From the NCBI RefSeq assembly GCF_001638985.1, contig NW_017265144.1, positions 558,001 through 622,000 on the forward strand: 64,000 nt of DNA. Direction: 5' to 3'. The notes beneath the pieces are model-generated. The model had not been told where the DNA came from. It ran no database searches and saw only the letters and a program-made list of their open reading frames with translations. This DNA comes from Phycomyces blakesleeanus NRRL 1555(-) (taxonomy: Eukaryota; Mucoromycota; Mucoromycetes; Mucorales; Phycomycetaceae). The translations under genes and the position numbers were made by a program. Of the stretch, positions 12,143 to 24,731 are shown one piece after another. The first letter of the stretch is position 1. Every line of letters starts with the position of its first letter.

Positions 12143-14350
12143 TGCATACACATATATATATATATTAATTGATTTGAAAACTATATGTAAAATATAAGAT
12201 ATTAAGATAAAATCAAAGAAAAAAAAAAGTCTATTTTTGTTGTTGCTGTAAGAGTCATATAATATAAATATAATGTAGTATACTATATGAGACAACAAGA
12301 AGATGTATTTACTCAAGTGTATATTATTATTATTACATTGAATTATGTGTGCGTATACATTTGATTTCTTTTCTTTCTTCTCTAGAGATAATACTAATGT
12401 ACAGATATTTTGGTTTCATCTTGTCCAGTCTAGTAGTATAATTAAAATACCTTGGTTTAAAAGCACAAAAGGCACACATAATATATATTTAGGTGTAACA
12501 AATGCCTGGCTTTTGAAGAGTAGTACTTACTGTTCTGTTCTGTCCTGTACTGCACTGCACTGCACTGCACTGCACTAAAATAATAATTTTCTTTTAAAGA
12601 ATAAAATAGAATAAAGAATTATAGGACAGTATGGTGTAATGTAGTGTACACAGTAATTAAAATTTAAGAGAAGATATTTTATTCAACTGCTGTCTGATCC
12701 AATTATTCGGTTATCGGACAATAAATTAAATATCCCACCGAGCACATATAGTTAGATAGGCGATGTAAAAAAAAAAAAAAAAAAAGAGAGAGGCACATAA
12801 ATTGCGATTTTTTCTAACAAAAAATCAATGCGCCGCCAAAAAAATGGGCGTGGAGTTAAATATGATTAAATGATTAAATGAATTTACAAAAATATACTTT
12901 TATATATATTTTTTTTATTCCGTATAGACTGTGTGAATTTTATTATTAAATGCCATTATTGTGTAAGTGTAAGGTGTACACTGTACAGTGTACAGTGTGT
13001 AGTGAATATATATATATATATATAAAGATTGGATTCTTTTTTCTTATATAGATTGAGTACGTATATAAATGAATGAACTATAGAGAGAGAGAGAGACATA
13101 GTTTTCGGAGACTCATTCTATTTATTCAATTATTGCCTTTTGGCTATTAAAGACATTGTGTACCTGGGAATTACTAAGAGGTTGGTGACAGCTGTCGTAG
13201 TATTTATATTGGTATTGGTATTTGACGGCTAATTGTTTATTCACATCAATGATTTTGTACCATTAATATCCAACCAACCAAAAAAAGAAAAAGAAAAAAG
13301 AAGGTTGATGTCAAGGTTGGTTTTGAACGAGGGTTTCAACTCTAATTCTGGCTATATTATTATTATTAAATAAATAAATAATATTCTCACAAGCTTGTGT
13401 AGTGGGAACTTTTATCTTCTATCTGTTTTTCTATTGGTAGTATATCTAAATTCATGAGAAAGGATGTTCTTTGATAGATTTTGTTACAAAAAAAAAAAAA
13501 AAAGAAACATTGGAACGGAAGTTCAATAATTGTAAATCTCTCATCAAGAATCAATAGGTGCATTTGAGAGAAATAGATTTGCTGCTACCATTGCTGCTAC
13601 CATTGCTGCTACCATTGCCGCTGTTGTTGGTTCTTCAGGTTAAATAAATATCTCAAAATAAATAACAATTCGCATGTAAACTATGAGGGAGATTTTTTTT
13701 TAGATTTATTTGATTGGCAGCAAAACGGTTCTTTCGATTCATATGTATGTATGCATACATAAATATATATTATGCCCTCATCTCATATCAGATCAGAGCA
13801 CAAACATCCTCATACGTACTAAGCTAGTTTTTTTTTAAAAAAAATAAAAAAGAATCTCACGCTTCTTATTCTTTCCTTTCTCCTTCTTCTAGTGATTTAA
13901 ATATATATTTCTATCTTGGACCCCACAAACACATAAATAAATAAAAAAATATAAATATCAAGCTTGTAATCTGTGTCTCGGGAAAATGAGGATAAAAAAA
14001 ATGTGTGTGTGTGTGTGTGTGCATGCGAATTCAACCTTGAGGCATACTGTGCTCCAGATGTGTATGTGTACATGCCGATTGATCTTATTGGCCAAATCAC
14101 AATTGTCTCATCTTCCACATTAATGTGAGAATAAATAAAAGTTATACATAGCTGTCACTTTTATTTAGATTGGTTTGCTCTTCTTTATTGACTATTCTGG
14201 ATCTTGACCGCTACACCTTTTTGTATACAAAATTCTTATTTAACTTGCAACAGCCACGGGCATTTTGTTTCCATGTGGCCAAAAAAAATATTAATAATAA
14301 CAATTCATTGGCATCATAAGAAATTTTATATACAAAAATTTTTCTTGTAG

Positions 14351-14382
<32 letters not shown>

Positions 14383-15536
14383 ACTAGAAATTAATTGATC
14401 AAAAATTGAACCTCTAGTCAATTAACCTTTCTTTATTCTTTTTTTTTTGTTCCGCAGTAATTGGGTTTCCCTAGTCACAATGTGTTGGGAAACCACAGAA
14501 TAAAATATTTTAAAGGGGATCATTTTCTGTTTACAAGGCTAGCAAACCAACAAACGATAATTTATTTATTTTTGACTTTTTCTTCATTACCTTTCAAGAA
14601 AGAATTTATTCTCTGGTATTAATTGGGCTGAGGTCTTGTTTCTCTTTGTGTGCTTATTTATATACATAAATTTTGTATTCAAAATGCTTGGGTAGTGTTG
14701 CACTACAAAGTCTGGCACCAAACAGCAGCAGTTACACCACAGGGCACGTTCCTGACTATTTTATATATGTGATTTGATTTTATTTTTTTTAAAGAAAGAA
14801 AGACAAACAAACAAACCAAGAAATAAATAAATAAATAAATATTTATCATGACTAACATGCACGCTATCTCTTGTAGACTCTAGATTGGCTCAACCACACA
14901 TACAAAATATAACAAAAAAATAAAATAAAACAATTGTATAGGATGTTGATCTGACTGAGAATGATATATTAATATAATATAATATTTGAATTTATTTTTT
15001 TTGGAGATTTTGTGATTTGATGACCAAATTGCCTCATATTTTACAGATATTAGAGGTTCAAATCAAGCTTGACAAAATAACAAGACTATTGAATGTCTTT
15101 TATTGACCATAATCATAAAGACATAAAGACTAGCAGACTGGTAGAGACACAAAAAAAAAACAGAGATCTGTGTGTCTGTGCCTATCTTATGTATCTGTAT
15201 CTGTATCTGTATGTATGTATATATATATATATATAAAGGAATTATATAATAGAGATACATGGTAGATAAACTCTTGTATCTTTTATGTACTTTTTGGTTA
15301 GGTTTCTCATGATAGAAAATCTATAGGGCAGCACAGTACACAAAAAGGATACATATTTGTACTTTAATATCTAAAATAAAAGATACAATTTTTTTTTGAG
15401 CGGGTCATTCAGGCTTGATATACCATTTAAAGCATCTTTTGCTTTCTCTAATCTATTCATTCAGACGATCGTTCTCCGGTCAAAGTCAGGCTCCGAGTCT
15501 GAAGATCTCTCTCTCTCTCTCTTGTTCTTTGTATTT

Positions 15537-15567
<31 letters not shown>

Positions 15568-17069
15568 TTGTGATTATGCTATTACCTTGCTGATTGTTGA
15601 TTTATGTAAACAAAAAAAAAAGTGTTATCATGTTATCAATACTAATTTTTTTTTCTCCCTCCCTCTCTTCCTTGGATACCTTGCCCTCTACCTTTGGATC
15701 TCAGCTATAAAAGAAGCAGAAGCAGAAGCAGAAGCAGAAGAAGAAGAAAACTAGAGGAATGTAGTATTGAAATGTATATAGAAATAATCAAGGTGGAATG
15801 AAGAAAGAAAATAAAAAAAAAGAACGGCAAATTATTCAATGCTTAATTGATTGCTCATTAGCTATTAAGAACAACAACAAACTAAAAAAAAACAATAATT
15901 TATATACAAAATATACCCCCCCTTTAACACAATTTTATTTATTTATTTATTTGTAACAAACATATTCATTGATTCATTGATCCAGTAAATCAATCAATAA
16001 ACTGTTTATTTTATTTTATTTTATTTTTTTTTTCATTAGGGGTCTTTTCCTCTATTAGTCTCTATTGACCTCTCTTACACACACACACAATGCCAGTCTC
16101 TGTATATTGTTGTATTTATATAAAAGTCTATCTGGTTCGAGATCAGAGTCTATTGGCTTAGTATTTTTTTTTGGGGGGTTGGAAGGACAAAAGTGTGAGG
16201 GTAAAGGGAGCGGGTAACCAACATACGGGCATTTCTATTTTATTATGATTATTTGGTGTGCTTTAAATAAATAATTTATATATAAAAGGCCTCCCGCTTC
16301 TCTGTCATGCCGATCTTGTGACTGATAACGTATCTACCGTTATCGCATGCAGCCATATTTTTTTTATTACTTATCCACGTAGAATAAATTTCTATTTGTG
16401 GAAGTAGCCCTGAGCCCCACTGTTGCAAACTATGCAATCTTTCCATTGGTCTCTTATTCTCTCTCTCTCTTTTCTTTTCTTTTCTTTATATCATTTCTAT
16501 CTAATATTTATGGGGGGACCTGAGAGTATTTTGAATTTAATTTTTTTTTGTACCTTATCATTAATTCAATTGTTGCTATTCTATTTAAGAAAGAAAGAAA
16601 GAAAGAAAATTTATATATATATATTCTAGCAACTAGAATAATCTAACTAAAGCATATATAATAAATATACATATTAAACCAAGGGGAAGAAGGAATAAAA
16701 GACGGGGAGGGACCAAAAGGGACAAAAGGGATATGATGGGGACACACACAAAAAAGAGAGAGATGAGGCGATCCCTTGAAGGATTCCGAAAGACTTGGTG
16801 TCACACACGGTGTCAAGGAAACGCTCGTCATTTGATGCAGCCATTTCACCATTAAAAACGAGACTTTGCTGGGCCTCTCTTACAAATGTCGCATTTCTCT
16901 TTTCCCTTTTCTTTTCTTCTTCTCTATCCTTTCTTTCTTACCTTTTCTCAACTTCACTATATCCTGCTAGATTTTTTTTATTCATTTATATAAATAAATT
17001 CTTACGATACGATACAATACAATATCTCTTCCTTTAACCCTATCAATAAATCAATAAATCAATCAAGAA
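12143..17069. other. Long regulatory spacer upstream of the GATA-factor gene
   Basis: Nearly 5 kb with no convincing gene. It holds many poly-A/T runs (28 As near 14352-14381), (TTTA)n near 15536-15568, an AGAAGC run near 15712-15740 and a 12-bp tandem repeat (ATTGCTGCTACC) near 13578-13618. The last ~800 bp are CT-rich, as in fungal promoters and leaders. A TATA-like TATATAAAAGG lies near 16277-16290, and a GATA cluster lies at 16324-16344. Short ORFs here (16423, 16795) could be upstream ORFs in the leader but look unconstrained. Confidence 0.5.
16324..16344. promoter_or_regulatory. Palindromic GATA-motif cluster
   Basis: GATAACG, then TATCTAC, then CGTTATC: a perfect 7-bp inverted repeat around a 7-bp spacer that itself holds a GATA core (TATC). 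Three GATA cores thus fall in 21 bp, about 725 bp before the start codon of a GATA-factor gene. Paired GATA sites are the classic target of nitrogen regulators of the AreA/Gln3 class, so autoregulation is an attractive inference. Confidence 0.5.
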
Positions 17070-17621
17070 ATGTACTCACAGCAGAAATACCGACACATGG
17101 GAACAACATCAACACCCTTTGGACACACCTATCCAACCAACCCTTTTATGCCACTACTGGACGGTCTAGCAGTCGGTGACCTCGAGCCATCTCCACCACT
17201 CTCCTACAATTCACTCGATACTTTTGCCCACGGCTGGCCCGAGGAAGACTTGACGATGGACATCAACTCTCGCCTTTTTGGTTTCGATATCATGGGTCTC
17301 AACGTCGATAATAATAGCTATTATGGTCACGGTCATGGTCACGGTCATGGTCATGGTCACGGTCTGGTCAACCAACACGATCACAACACAAACAACAGTA
17401 ACAACACCAACAGTACTTCTTGTCCTTCTCCTCTGTTGGATTATTATTCACGTACAACAGATTATATCAATCAAACCCCGGCAGCAACCCTACAATCACA
17501 GGTACAATTGCAGGTACAATTGCAGGCTCAATTGCAGGCACAAGCACAGCTACATCTTCAAGCTCAGGCTCAGGCTCAAGCTCAGGCGCAAGCACAAGCA
17601 CAAGCACAAGCACAGGCGCAA

Positions 17622-17656
<35 letters not shown>

Positions 17657-18791
17657 ATCTCAGGCTCAGGCGCACGCACAAGCACACGCACACGCACACG
17701 CACAATTGCAGGCACAGGCCGAACCAACCACATACCCTCAACTGTCTCACGTGCACCCTCTTCAAATCCTGACCCCCTCTGCACACCCCCAACTCTCTCA
17801 CTTTTCAATGTCAATGGACAGCATGTCGCACGACCTGTTCAAAGACAACCTCTACCTAGACTCCCACCTATTGTCCGAAATCCACTACCCCAGTACAGAA
17901 TCAAGTCTAGAAGATGCAAACGACCATTCGGATCTCTGTGACTCAGACAACCTTCACAGTCACCATAGTCACCATAGTCACCACAACCCACAAGTCTTCT
18001 TTACAGATTCGCCGCTCTCTGCCGAAGATGAAGACAGTGCAACCCAACACAGTGACGCGGACTACCAGATTGAAGACGAATATAATAAAAAGAATATCCA
18101 GAGCCTCAACATCAACCTCAAACTCAAGCTCAATAAAAAACACAGCCTTATTGACGAAGAAGAAGATGAAGAAGATGAAGATGAAGCTGAAAACGACGAA
18201 AATGACGAAAACGACGAAGACGATATTGATGATGATGATGAAGAAGACGACTATGATGATGACCCAGACTGGTTGATGTCCGGCTCACTCTCGACCTCCC
18301 GAGGCTCACGAAAGCGATCATCATCAGGCTCACACAAGAAAAAGAGTCTGTCCATATCGTCTTCTTCGCTCGGAACTACAAACACTACTGGAAACATTAA
18401 AGGCAGCAGCAACGGCACTACTACCATTACCACTACCACGAATAATAATAATAATAGTAGTAGTAGTAGTAGCAGCAGCAGCAGCAGTAATAGTAGTATT
18501 AGCAGCACCAGTAGCAACAGTAATACTACGCCACTACCATCCGGACCACTGGGAGAAGTCAAGTGTACTAATTGCGAGACAACAAACACTCCACTCTGGC
18601 GACGCAACCCAAAGGGAGATCCATTGTGCAATGCGTGTGGATTGTTTCTCAAGCTGCATGGCACCGTTAGACCTCTCAGTTTAAAGACAGACGTGATCAA
18701 GAAGCGCAACCGCATCAGTAATGCCAGCCATTCAAAGTCAATGCGCAGTCGGTCCAAGAAGTCTCTTTCCCATCGACGCCAACGCCGTTAA
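17070..18791 (+). CDS. GATA-type zinc finger transcription factor, AreA/Gaf1-like
   Basis: Single-exon gene of 573 aa. One type IVa GATA finger, C-x2-C-x17-C-x2-C, uses Cys499, Cys502, Cys520 and Cys523, with [10 protein letters not shown] and [12 protein letters not shown], then [15 protein letters not shown]. This matches the AreA/Nit2/Gaf1 class that controls nitrogen use. Ahead of it lie a His-Gly run (about 86-99), a Gln-Ala repeat (about 141-217), an acidic stretch (about 360-397) and Asn/Ser/Thr tracts (about 440-485). The acidic stretch may be an activation region. The basic tail ([10 protein letters not shown]) extends the DNA-binding surface. The repeat DNA keeps several overlapping frames open on both strands, which are shadows. 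The GATA identity is firm; the exact orthology (AreA versus another class) is less so. Confidence 0.9.
17485..17720 (+). repeat. Imperfect CAGGCT/CAAGCA hexanucleotide repeat inside the GATA gene
   Basis: Two-codon units (CAG GCT, CAA GCA, CAG GCG) code for a long Gln-Ala tract with a few Leu and His changes. Synonymous variation is high, which suggests the peptide rather than the DNA is kept, although the length may still be unstable. Confidence 0.85.
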
Positions 18792-21700
18792 ATCAAATAT
18801 AAATATAAATATAAATATAAATATATGTACGTGTATGTACGTGTATGTACGTGTGTATATGTGTATATGACCATATTCTATCTCTTTATCTCTCTATCGT
18901 TTTCTATCTCTCTCTCTCTCTCTCATATTATTACTATTACTATTAATTATTATTTAATGTCTTCATGCCTTCTCTCCCTCCCTCCACTCTACATTCTACT
19001 TTCTACTTTCTATCTATCGTTTTCTTCTACCTTTTTTTTTAACATATACATTTTCTTCATACATTTATATATTCTTCCCATGCCAAACCTTCTTCATTTG
19101 CATAATACATTACATTATATTATTATAGTATAATATAAATCATTCTTTTATTTTATTATTGTACATAAAACAAGTCAGTCAAACTTATTTCAAATAAATA
19201 CATATATAATATATATATATATATATTTACATACACAACATCGTTTCTTTTTTGTTTTATGGTCGGTTGGCTTCTTGGTCCCATGAGACTTTTTCTTGGT
19301 ATCTAGCATGTGCAACATGACAGATACCAGGTGACCTAATCATCAAGTAACACGTGCGCTATACAATGGATTCGCCAACCGATAGGCCGGAAGTGCTTTA
19401 TCTGCATTGTCTTTACGCGCACAAAAGATATGTGTTTTTGTGTATGTGTGTGTGCGTTTATTTTTATATATATTGTATACACTACATATTGGTATTATAA
19501 TCCACGTTGTAAGGCACAGTATTTTTGATTGGATATAAATTCTATCTCAGACTACAAACTTCTCTAAAAAAAAAACTTTTTAAATACCGAATATTTAATA
19601 ACTTTTCTTTTTTTTTTTTTTGCGTCGATGAATTTTAAAAGTTTTAAGTCCAGATGATCTTCTTTTGATCTTTTAATTTTTAATTTTAATAAAGTCCAAG
19701 TTATTAAATAAATTGAAACAAAACAGTCTACATTACAAGAGTAGTATGCTATACACTTTAATGACCCAAACAAAAAAAAAAACGTAATAATATGTATTTA
19801 AGAATTAACCAAAACCCAACTATTCAGGCCTTTGATTTACTATAATCCTCCCCTCTTTTATTTGCAGCATATATATTTATATCAATTAAAAAAAAAAAAG
19901 AATTATTACTAGTACTATTACCACACTGTTAGACCATTGAAGACTAGTGCACACACACACACATATATATATATATATACATAAAGCTTACAAGTTGATA
20001 GTCAGAAAAAAAAAGTTCATTAACAAATTCATAATACCAGATATTGGGAAGATAGTAAGAAATTATATATATATATATATATATGTATGTATGCAAAAAA
20101 TGCAAGAAAAACGAAAAAGCAAACGACGCCTAGACATTTTTTTTTTTTTTTTTTACTTCTTAATTAAAAATAAATAAATAAATAAATAAATGGCTTTATA
20201 TGTATATAAAAAATATACATACAACATATTTAACTGAACTTCACCTGAGTCGTTGCGGAAACTGCCAAAATAAAAATAAAAATAAAAACTATAAAATCCC
20301 CCCCTTTTTTTGTTGTGTTTTCATTCCCCCCTTCTTTTTTTTTTAAAATTTTAATTTTAATTTTAATTTCTTTCTTTTTTCTTTTTACTCTGATCGATCA
20401 AATATATATATATATATATATAATATACACAGTTAAAAACGGTTTGACCTTTGAAGCAAAAATACACACACACACAGACACAAGAGAAATCATAGCATAT
20501 CATCAACATACAAGCTGTTCATTGTTAGTAATAGTAGCCAAAGCCCCAAGACTTCAAATACAAACATGATATATAATATACTTTGATACAATACAGTAAA
20601 ATATTATAGCTGGCATGTCCTCTATTGTCATCAATTATAGGCCTCGAATTGATGTTGCATATTACTGTCTGCCAAAAGTTTATACAAGATCGACGCCTAT
20701 TATTTGCCACTCTTGTTGCATCAAACCCTTTAAAATGATCAATATTGTCGATACTGTAAAGCTTTCACCACTCATACGCCTCTCTCTATCTCTCTCGGAA
20801 GCACCACCAGAAATACTCAATAAGAAGGAGATAAAAATTCTAGGGGTTTTGAGATCTCATCATGGTTATCATTCCAACCACCTAAAAAAAAAATATGACC
20901 CGGTATTATGGTAGTCAACGTGGGATTCTTAGAACAAGAGGTCCAAAAAAAAACAGTTCCAGATCATCAACCATCACATTAGCCCTCCTTTATCTCACTT
21001 TTGATTCTCTCGATTATAATTTCTTTTTTTTTTCTTCTTCTTCTTCTTCTTTCTTGAACCGTTTATCAGATCTCCTGATAGCCCTGTCTCCTTTATCATT
21101 ACATTTCGCCTGTAAAATCTTGGTTGATCGGACCAATCGACATGCTAACGAATCCAATCCAACTCAATTCAATTCAATATAACACACCCGTAATTTCCTG
21201 GGGGTTTTTGTTAAAGCTGAATTATTGGTTATAATATATATATATAATCCAAGCTCTCTCTCTCTCCTAAAAAAAAAAAGCAATGTCCGAGACAGCCGAT
21301 TAATGATGTACTTGACAGTAGTCAAACTTCATGCCGACCACCAATGAAATCTGGTTTGTACCTCAGCCTGCTAAACCCATTTACATAATGCATTCGTGCC
21401 TGTAGGGATGGCTTTTCTCATATAAATCACTAGTGTTTTCTGACAGAGATGTGTGTTGCATGTTGGATTTGATTGATAATTGGGTGAAAACAATGTTTTT
21501 ATCTTGATTTTTTTTTATCCTTTTCTTTCTTTACGAGAGCCAAAGCGTTTGTGATTGTGAATGCATATACAATTTGAATAATTTTAGCGCTTACTTTATT
21601 AACAATACTTTAGATATAGATATACTAGGAGAATCTATTAGGGCACCTTGATTATCATAATTATTTTTTGAACCGCAAACAGAGTATATAGTGTAGGTGG

Positions 21701-22027
21701 ACAATCGACCATATTTCTTACTTTGCGCATATTTTATCTGTAGAATGTTTATCTTGTATACGAAAATAATAGCACAAGATTTCTATACGATTCCCCCTCC
21801 AAAAAAAAAATAACCAGAAAAATACAAGTACTTGATGGTTTTGTTATTATACATCTAAATTATAAAAAAAAAAAAAATCTGGGTCCAAGTTTATAACAAG
21901 TCGAATATGGATTAACACAAATATCTTTCTATATGCGTATATTGTTCACTGTGTTTAGTACGATATAAAAAGATGATTTCTTTTACCTACAAAAGAAATT
22001 AAGCTTCTCTCACCTACAATTGATGCA
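18792..22027. other. Spacer including duplicated promoter block A
   Basis: The first half is microsatellite-rich AT sequence; 19260-19430 is less AT-rich but shows no gene. From about 20.6 kb onward the sequence can be matched in patches to 60.2-61.5 kb: TTGATGTTGCA near 20650, TACTTGACAGT near 21310, and a 70-bp block near 21430-21500. This is therefore one arm of a segmental duplication that continues into the MATH gene. Confidence 0.5.
21430..21500 (+). promoter_or_regulatory. Conserved upstream block, copy 1
   Basis: CACTAGTGTTTTCTGA, then GAGATGTGTGTTG, TGTTGGATTTGATT and GGTGAAAACAATG. It matches a block at 60737-60805 nearly base for base and, more weakly, 24405-24460. Each copy precedes a gene: the two MATH genes and the SANT-like gene. 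Confidence 0.5.
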
Positions 22028-24230
22028 ATGAGTAAGATTGGACGACTATTCTGCTGCTTTAAGAAAATTGACACTTTCTTTTTATTTGAAATTCTTCTAG
22101 GTATAATATATGAAAATATTGGGTTATTTGACGAATGTAATCATAAATGGACTATACCAGAATGGTCCAAGATACCTTTGGATGCGGTTCTAGAAAGTCA
22201 GCACTTCAATGTCGGGAATCATGACTGGTAATATATACATAAATTTTTCAAGTAAACTTTTGATATTATTCATATGTGAAGTAAGTACATATTCTTTAAA
22301 GAAATACTGATCGCTACATATTCAATTTGTAGGATTGTTAGAGTAAGTCTAAATTATCAAATAAACTTCAGAACTAATGCCTAATACTGATATATAAAAA
22401 AAAATCTAATGTTCGTAAATAAGTTATATAAAGGGACCCAAACCTGTCCCGAGGTATGCTAATTTCAAATAAAATATAACATAATCCGTGGATGCGTATT
22501 TATAAGTCGGTTTGTTATATAAGAGCCTTGGAATATATGTCGTATCAATGGGAACATACCCAACAAGTGATAAAGCATATTTTACTGAAAGAATCAAAGC
22601 ATCTATATCTATGATTAACCCAGAATGGCTACCTATAGTTAACGGTAAAATAATTGCATTTAATAAAAAAAAAATACATTATCTAACATGTTTTTTAGTG
22701 TTTTCGCATGTCTACGAGCTTAGAAAGTATTATAATCCAATATATTGGGTCTCAATGTTCTAATCTTTGAAATAATGCAGAAGGAAAACATTCAAGTAGA
22801 TTTGGATATGACAAATTCACTATATTGCAAAATGTGCAGAATTATTATCTCACGGACGACCAACTTACTATTTCTATTAGTGTGGCTATTGAACAAACAA
22901 CCAAAAACTTACTAAATGGACCCCGCTCATACCCACAGCTTCTAGCTCTCACGTTCCATGACCAAGATATCAAAAATTTGCAAGATGTTACTATACATGT
23001 ATTTAAGAACGAAAAGGATGAACCGGACGAAAAGAAAAGCAATCTCAACCACGGTTCAACTGGCAGCACAAACGAAAATGAAAACAAGAAGGTGGAAGAC
23101 ACTGAAGGAACAATATCAAACGAAGAGGCTACACTACATGGTCACAACTTTATTCTTGCTGCAGCATCTCCGTGGTTTAGAGATATATTCCTTAGTGGCA
23201 TGAAAGAATCTACCGAAAATGAAGTGAAGATTCACGGCGTTGACCCAAAGATATTTAAATTGATTTTCGACTTTAGCTATGGAAATGATATATATATAAA
23301 AGATAGTACCCACGGTATAAGCATCATCAAAGTTGCTGATCGTCTCCAGTTCAAACGTATCAAAGTCTATGCTTTTTCATGCTTGCGAGCTCAGATCAAA
23401 AACTCCAACATGTTTGATATCTGGCAAGCATCAGGTAAGTAAAAGGTTTAATAAAGGGGGGAAAATTACTCATACTTGCTCTAGACTTGTACGATTGTGA
23501 TGAAACTCGAAAACTATGCGAGAAATATATGAGGAGTAACTATGCCGATATATTTGTGTCTCCAGAGTGGCTTGCTACCAGCGATGTCTATGCTCTCAAA
23601 GCAATCAAGATAGATGGCTTAAAAGGGATAGTTGATGAGACAGTATTTTACAAAGCGGTACTTGCAAGGAGAGAGGCCGCCACCCAGAAGGTGATCGACT
23701 TACAAAAACTGAAAGAGGAAGAATCAGGGGATGAAGTCACTAAAGCACTACCTGGTACTCCCACTCCCAGTAATGTAAATATATACGAGAAAATCCAAAA
23801 AGAAATCAAAGATATTAAAGGTGCCAAAGGTGCCAAAGATACCAAAGGAGAAAGCAAAGACAATGACTATACTACAGATACCCAGACAGAGACAGAGACT
23901 GAAAAACTTGAAAGGCTGGAGAATATACGATGGGAAAGATATATTAAAGAGGAATTGGAAGCTATACAAAAGCACTTTGAGGTTATGATTTGTCACATAC
24001 GGTTCCCCCAAATGGACATAGAATTTATTGCAGATACAGTTGAAAAAGAAGATGCCGTTATGCAGATACCCGGAATCAAAGACATCGTAAGAACTATTAA
24101 CATTTTATTAGACATTTATTCTAAAGTATATATTATACTATAGCTATTTGAATCCTATCGACACAAGGCCTTCCTTGGAAAGAGAGAATTGTCAAAGAAG
24201 TATCAAAGTCGATCAATTGAATCAAGCTAA
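22028..24230 (+). CDS. MATH-BTB domain protein, probable Cul3 ubiquitin-ligase adaptor
   Basis: The MATH domain binds substrates and the BTB/POZ plus BACK-like region normally docks Cul3. Exons read: 22028-22031 (ATGA), 22101-22227 (KWTIPEWSKIPL), 22333-22342, 22424-22453 (LYKGTQTCPE), 22524 to about 22644, one more near 22699-22750, about 22786-23435 and 23486 to about 24088. A last exon after a GTAAGA intron encodes LFESYRHKAFLGKREL and ends at 24230. MATH closes with FGYDKFTI and YYLTDDQLTISISV. BTB shows LHGHNFILAAASPWFRDIF. The C-terminal half carries Lys/Glu-rich insertions. The 4-nt first exon and the 10-nt third exon are supported by the paralogue at 61.5 kb, where the same exon lengths occur. 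Splicing between 22640 and 22790 is unresolved because the donor phases do not fit cleanly. Confidence 0.75.
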
Positions 24231-24731
24231 TTTCATCAAATACTATAAACAGGAAGCAGCACCTACTATGTATCGTAGCTTGATTATGTACTAGCATTAA
24301 AGCCATTTCTTAAACAACTTTAATCAGCCTTTTCCTTTACTATTCAATTTATGTGTATGATTAATACAAAAATAAAATATATAGGTTTTTTTTTTGACAA
24401 AAAATGAGTGCCGAGTGTTGGATTCGATTAATAGAATCGGGAAGAAAACAATGTCTTTTATTGTTTTATTTGCGGTGTCGGAACGTTCTTTTTCTTTTCT
24501 TTTTAATTGTGAGTGTTATAATCTGATGCGTTTCAAAATGATAAACCATTTTCATATAAAATTTTCATGCAAAGCAATTTGAAGTCATACACTTTGATAA
24601 TCGTCATATACCATTCTTTTTTATTGCAAGTAATTATTGGACTATCTATCTATATATATTGCAAGGTCTTTATCTTTTTTTTTTTGTTTCCTATCACACA
24701 CTGGCACATAAATTTCTATCTACCTACTAAA
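24231..24731. promoter_or_regulatory. Spacer with a third, shorter copy of the conserved upstream block
   Basis: GTGTTGGATTCGATTAATAG and then GAAAACAATG, at about 24412-24455, repeat the core of the blocks at 21.4 kb and 60.7 kb. The rest is AT-rich. The SANT-like gene starts about 280 bp further on. Confidence 0.45.

Noticed and set aside
17278..17941. Long alternative frames over the GATA gene repeat
   Set aside because: By-products of the hexanucleotide repeat; low-complexity with no domain.
18251..18757. 168-codon minus frame opposite the GATA finger
   Set aside because: Poly-Leu/Val from antisense Ser/Asn codons; shadow only.
20615..20914. 99-codon frame upstream of the MATH gene
   Set aside because: The same sequence at 60.2 kb is not open in that frame; it belongs to the duplicated non-coding region.
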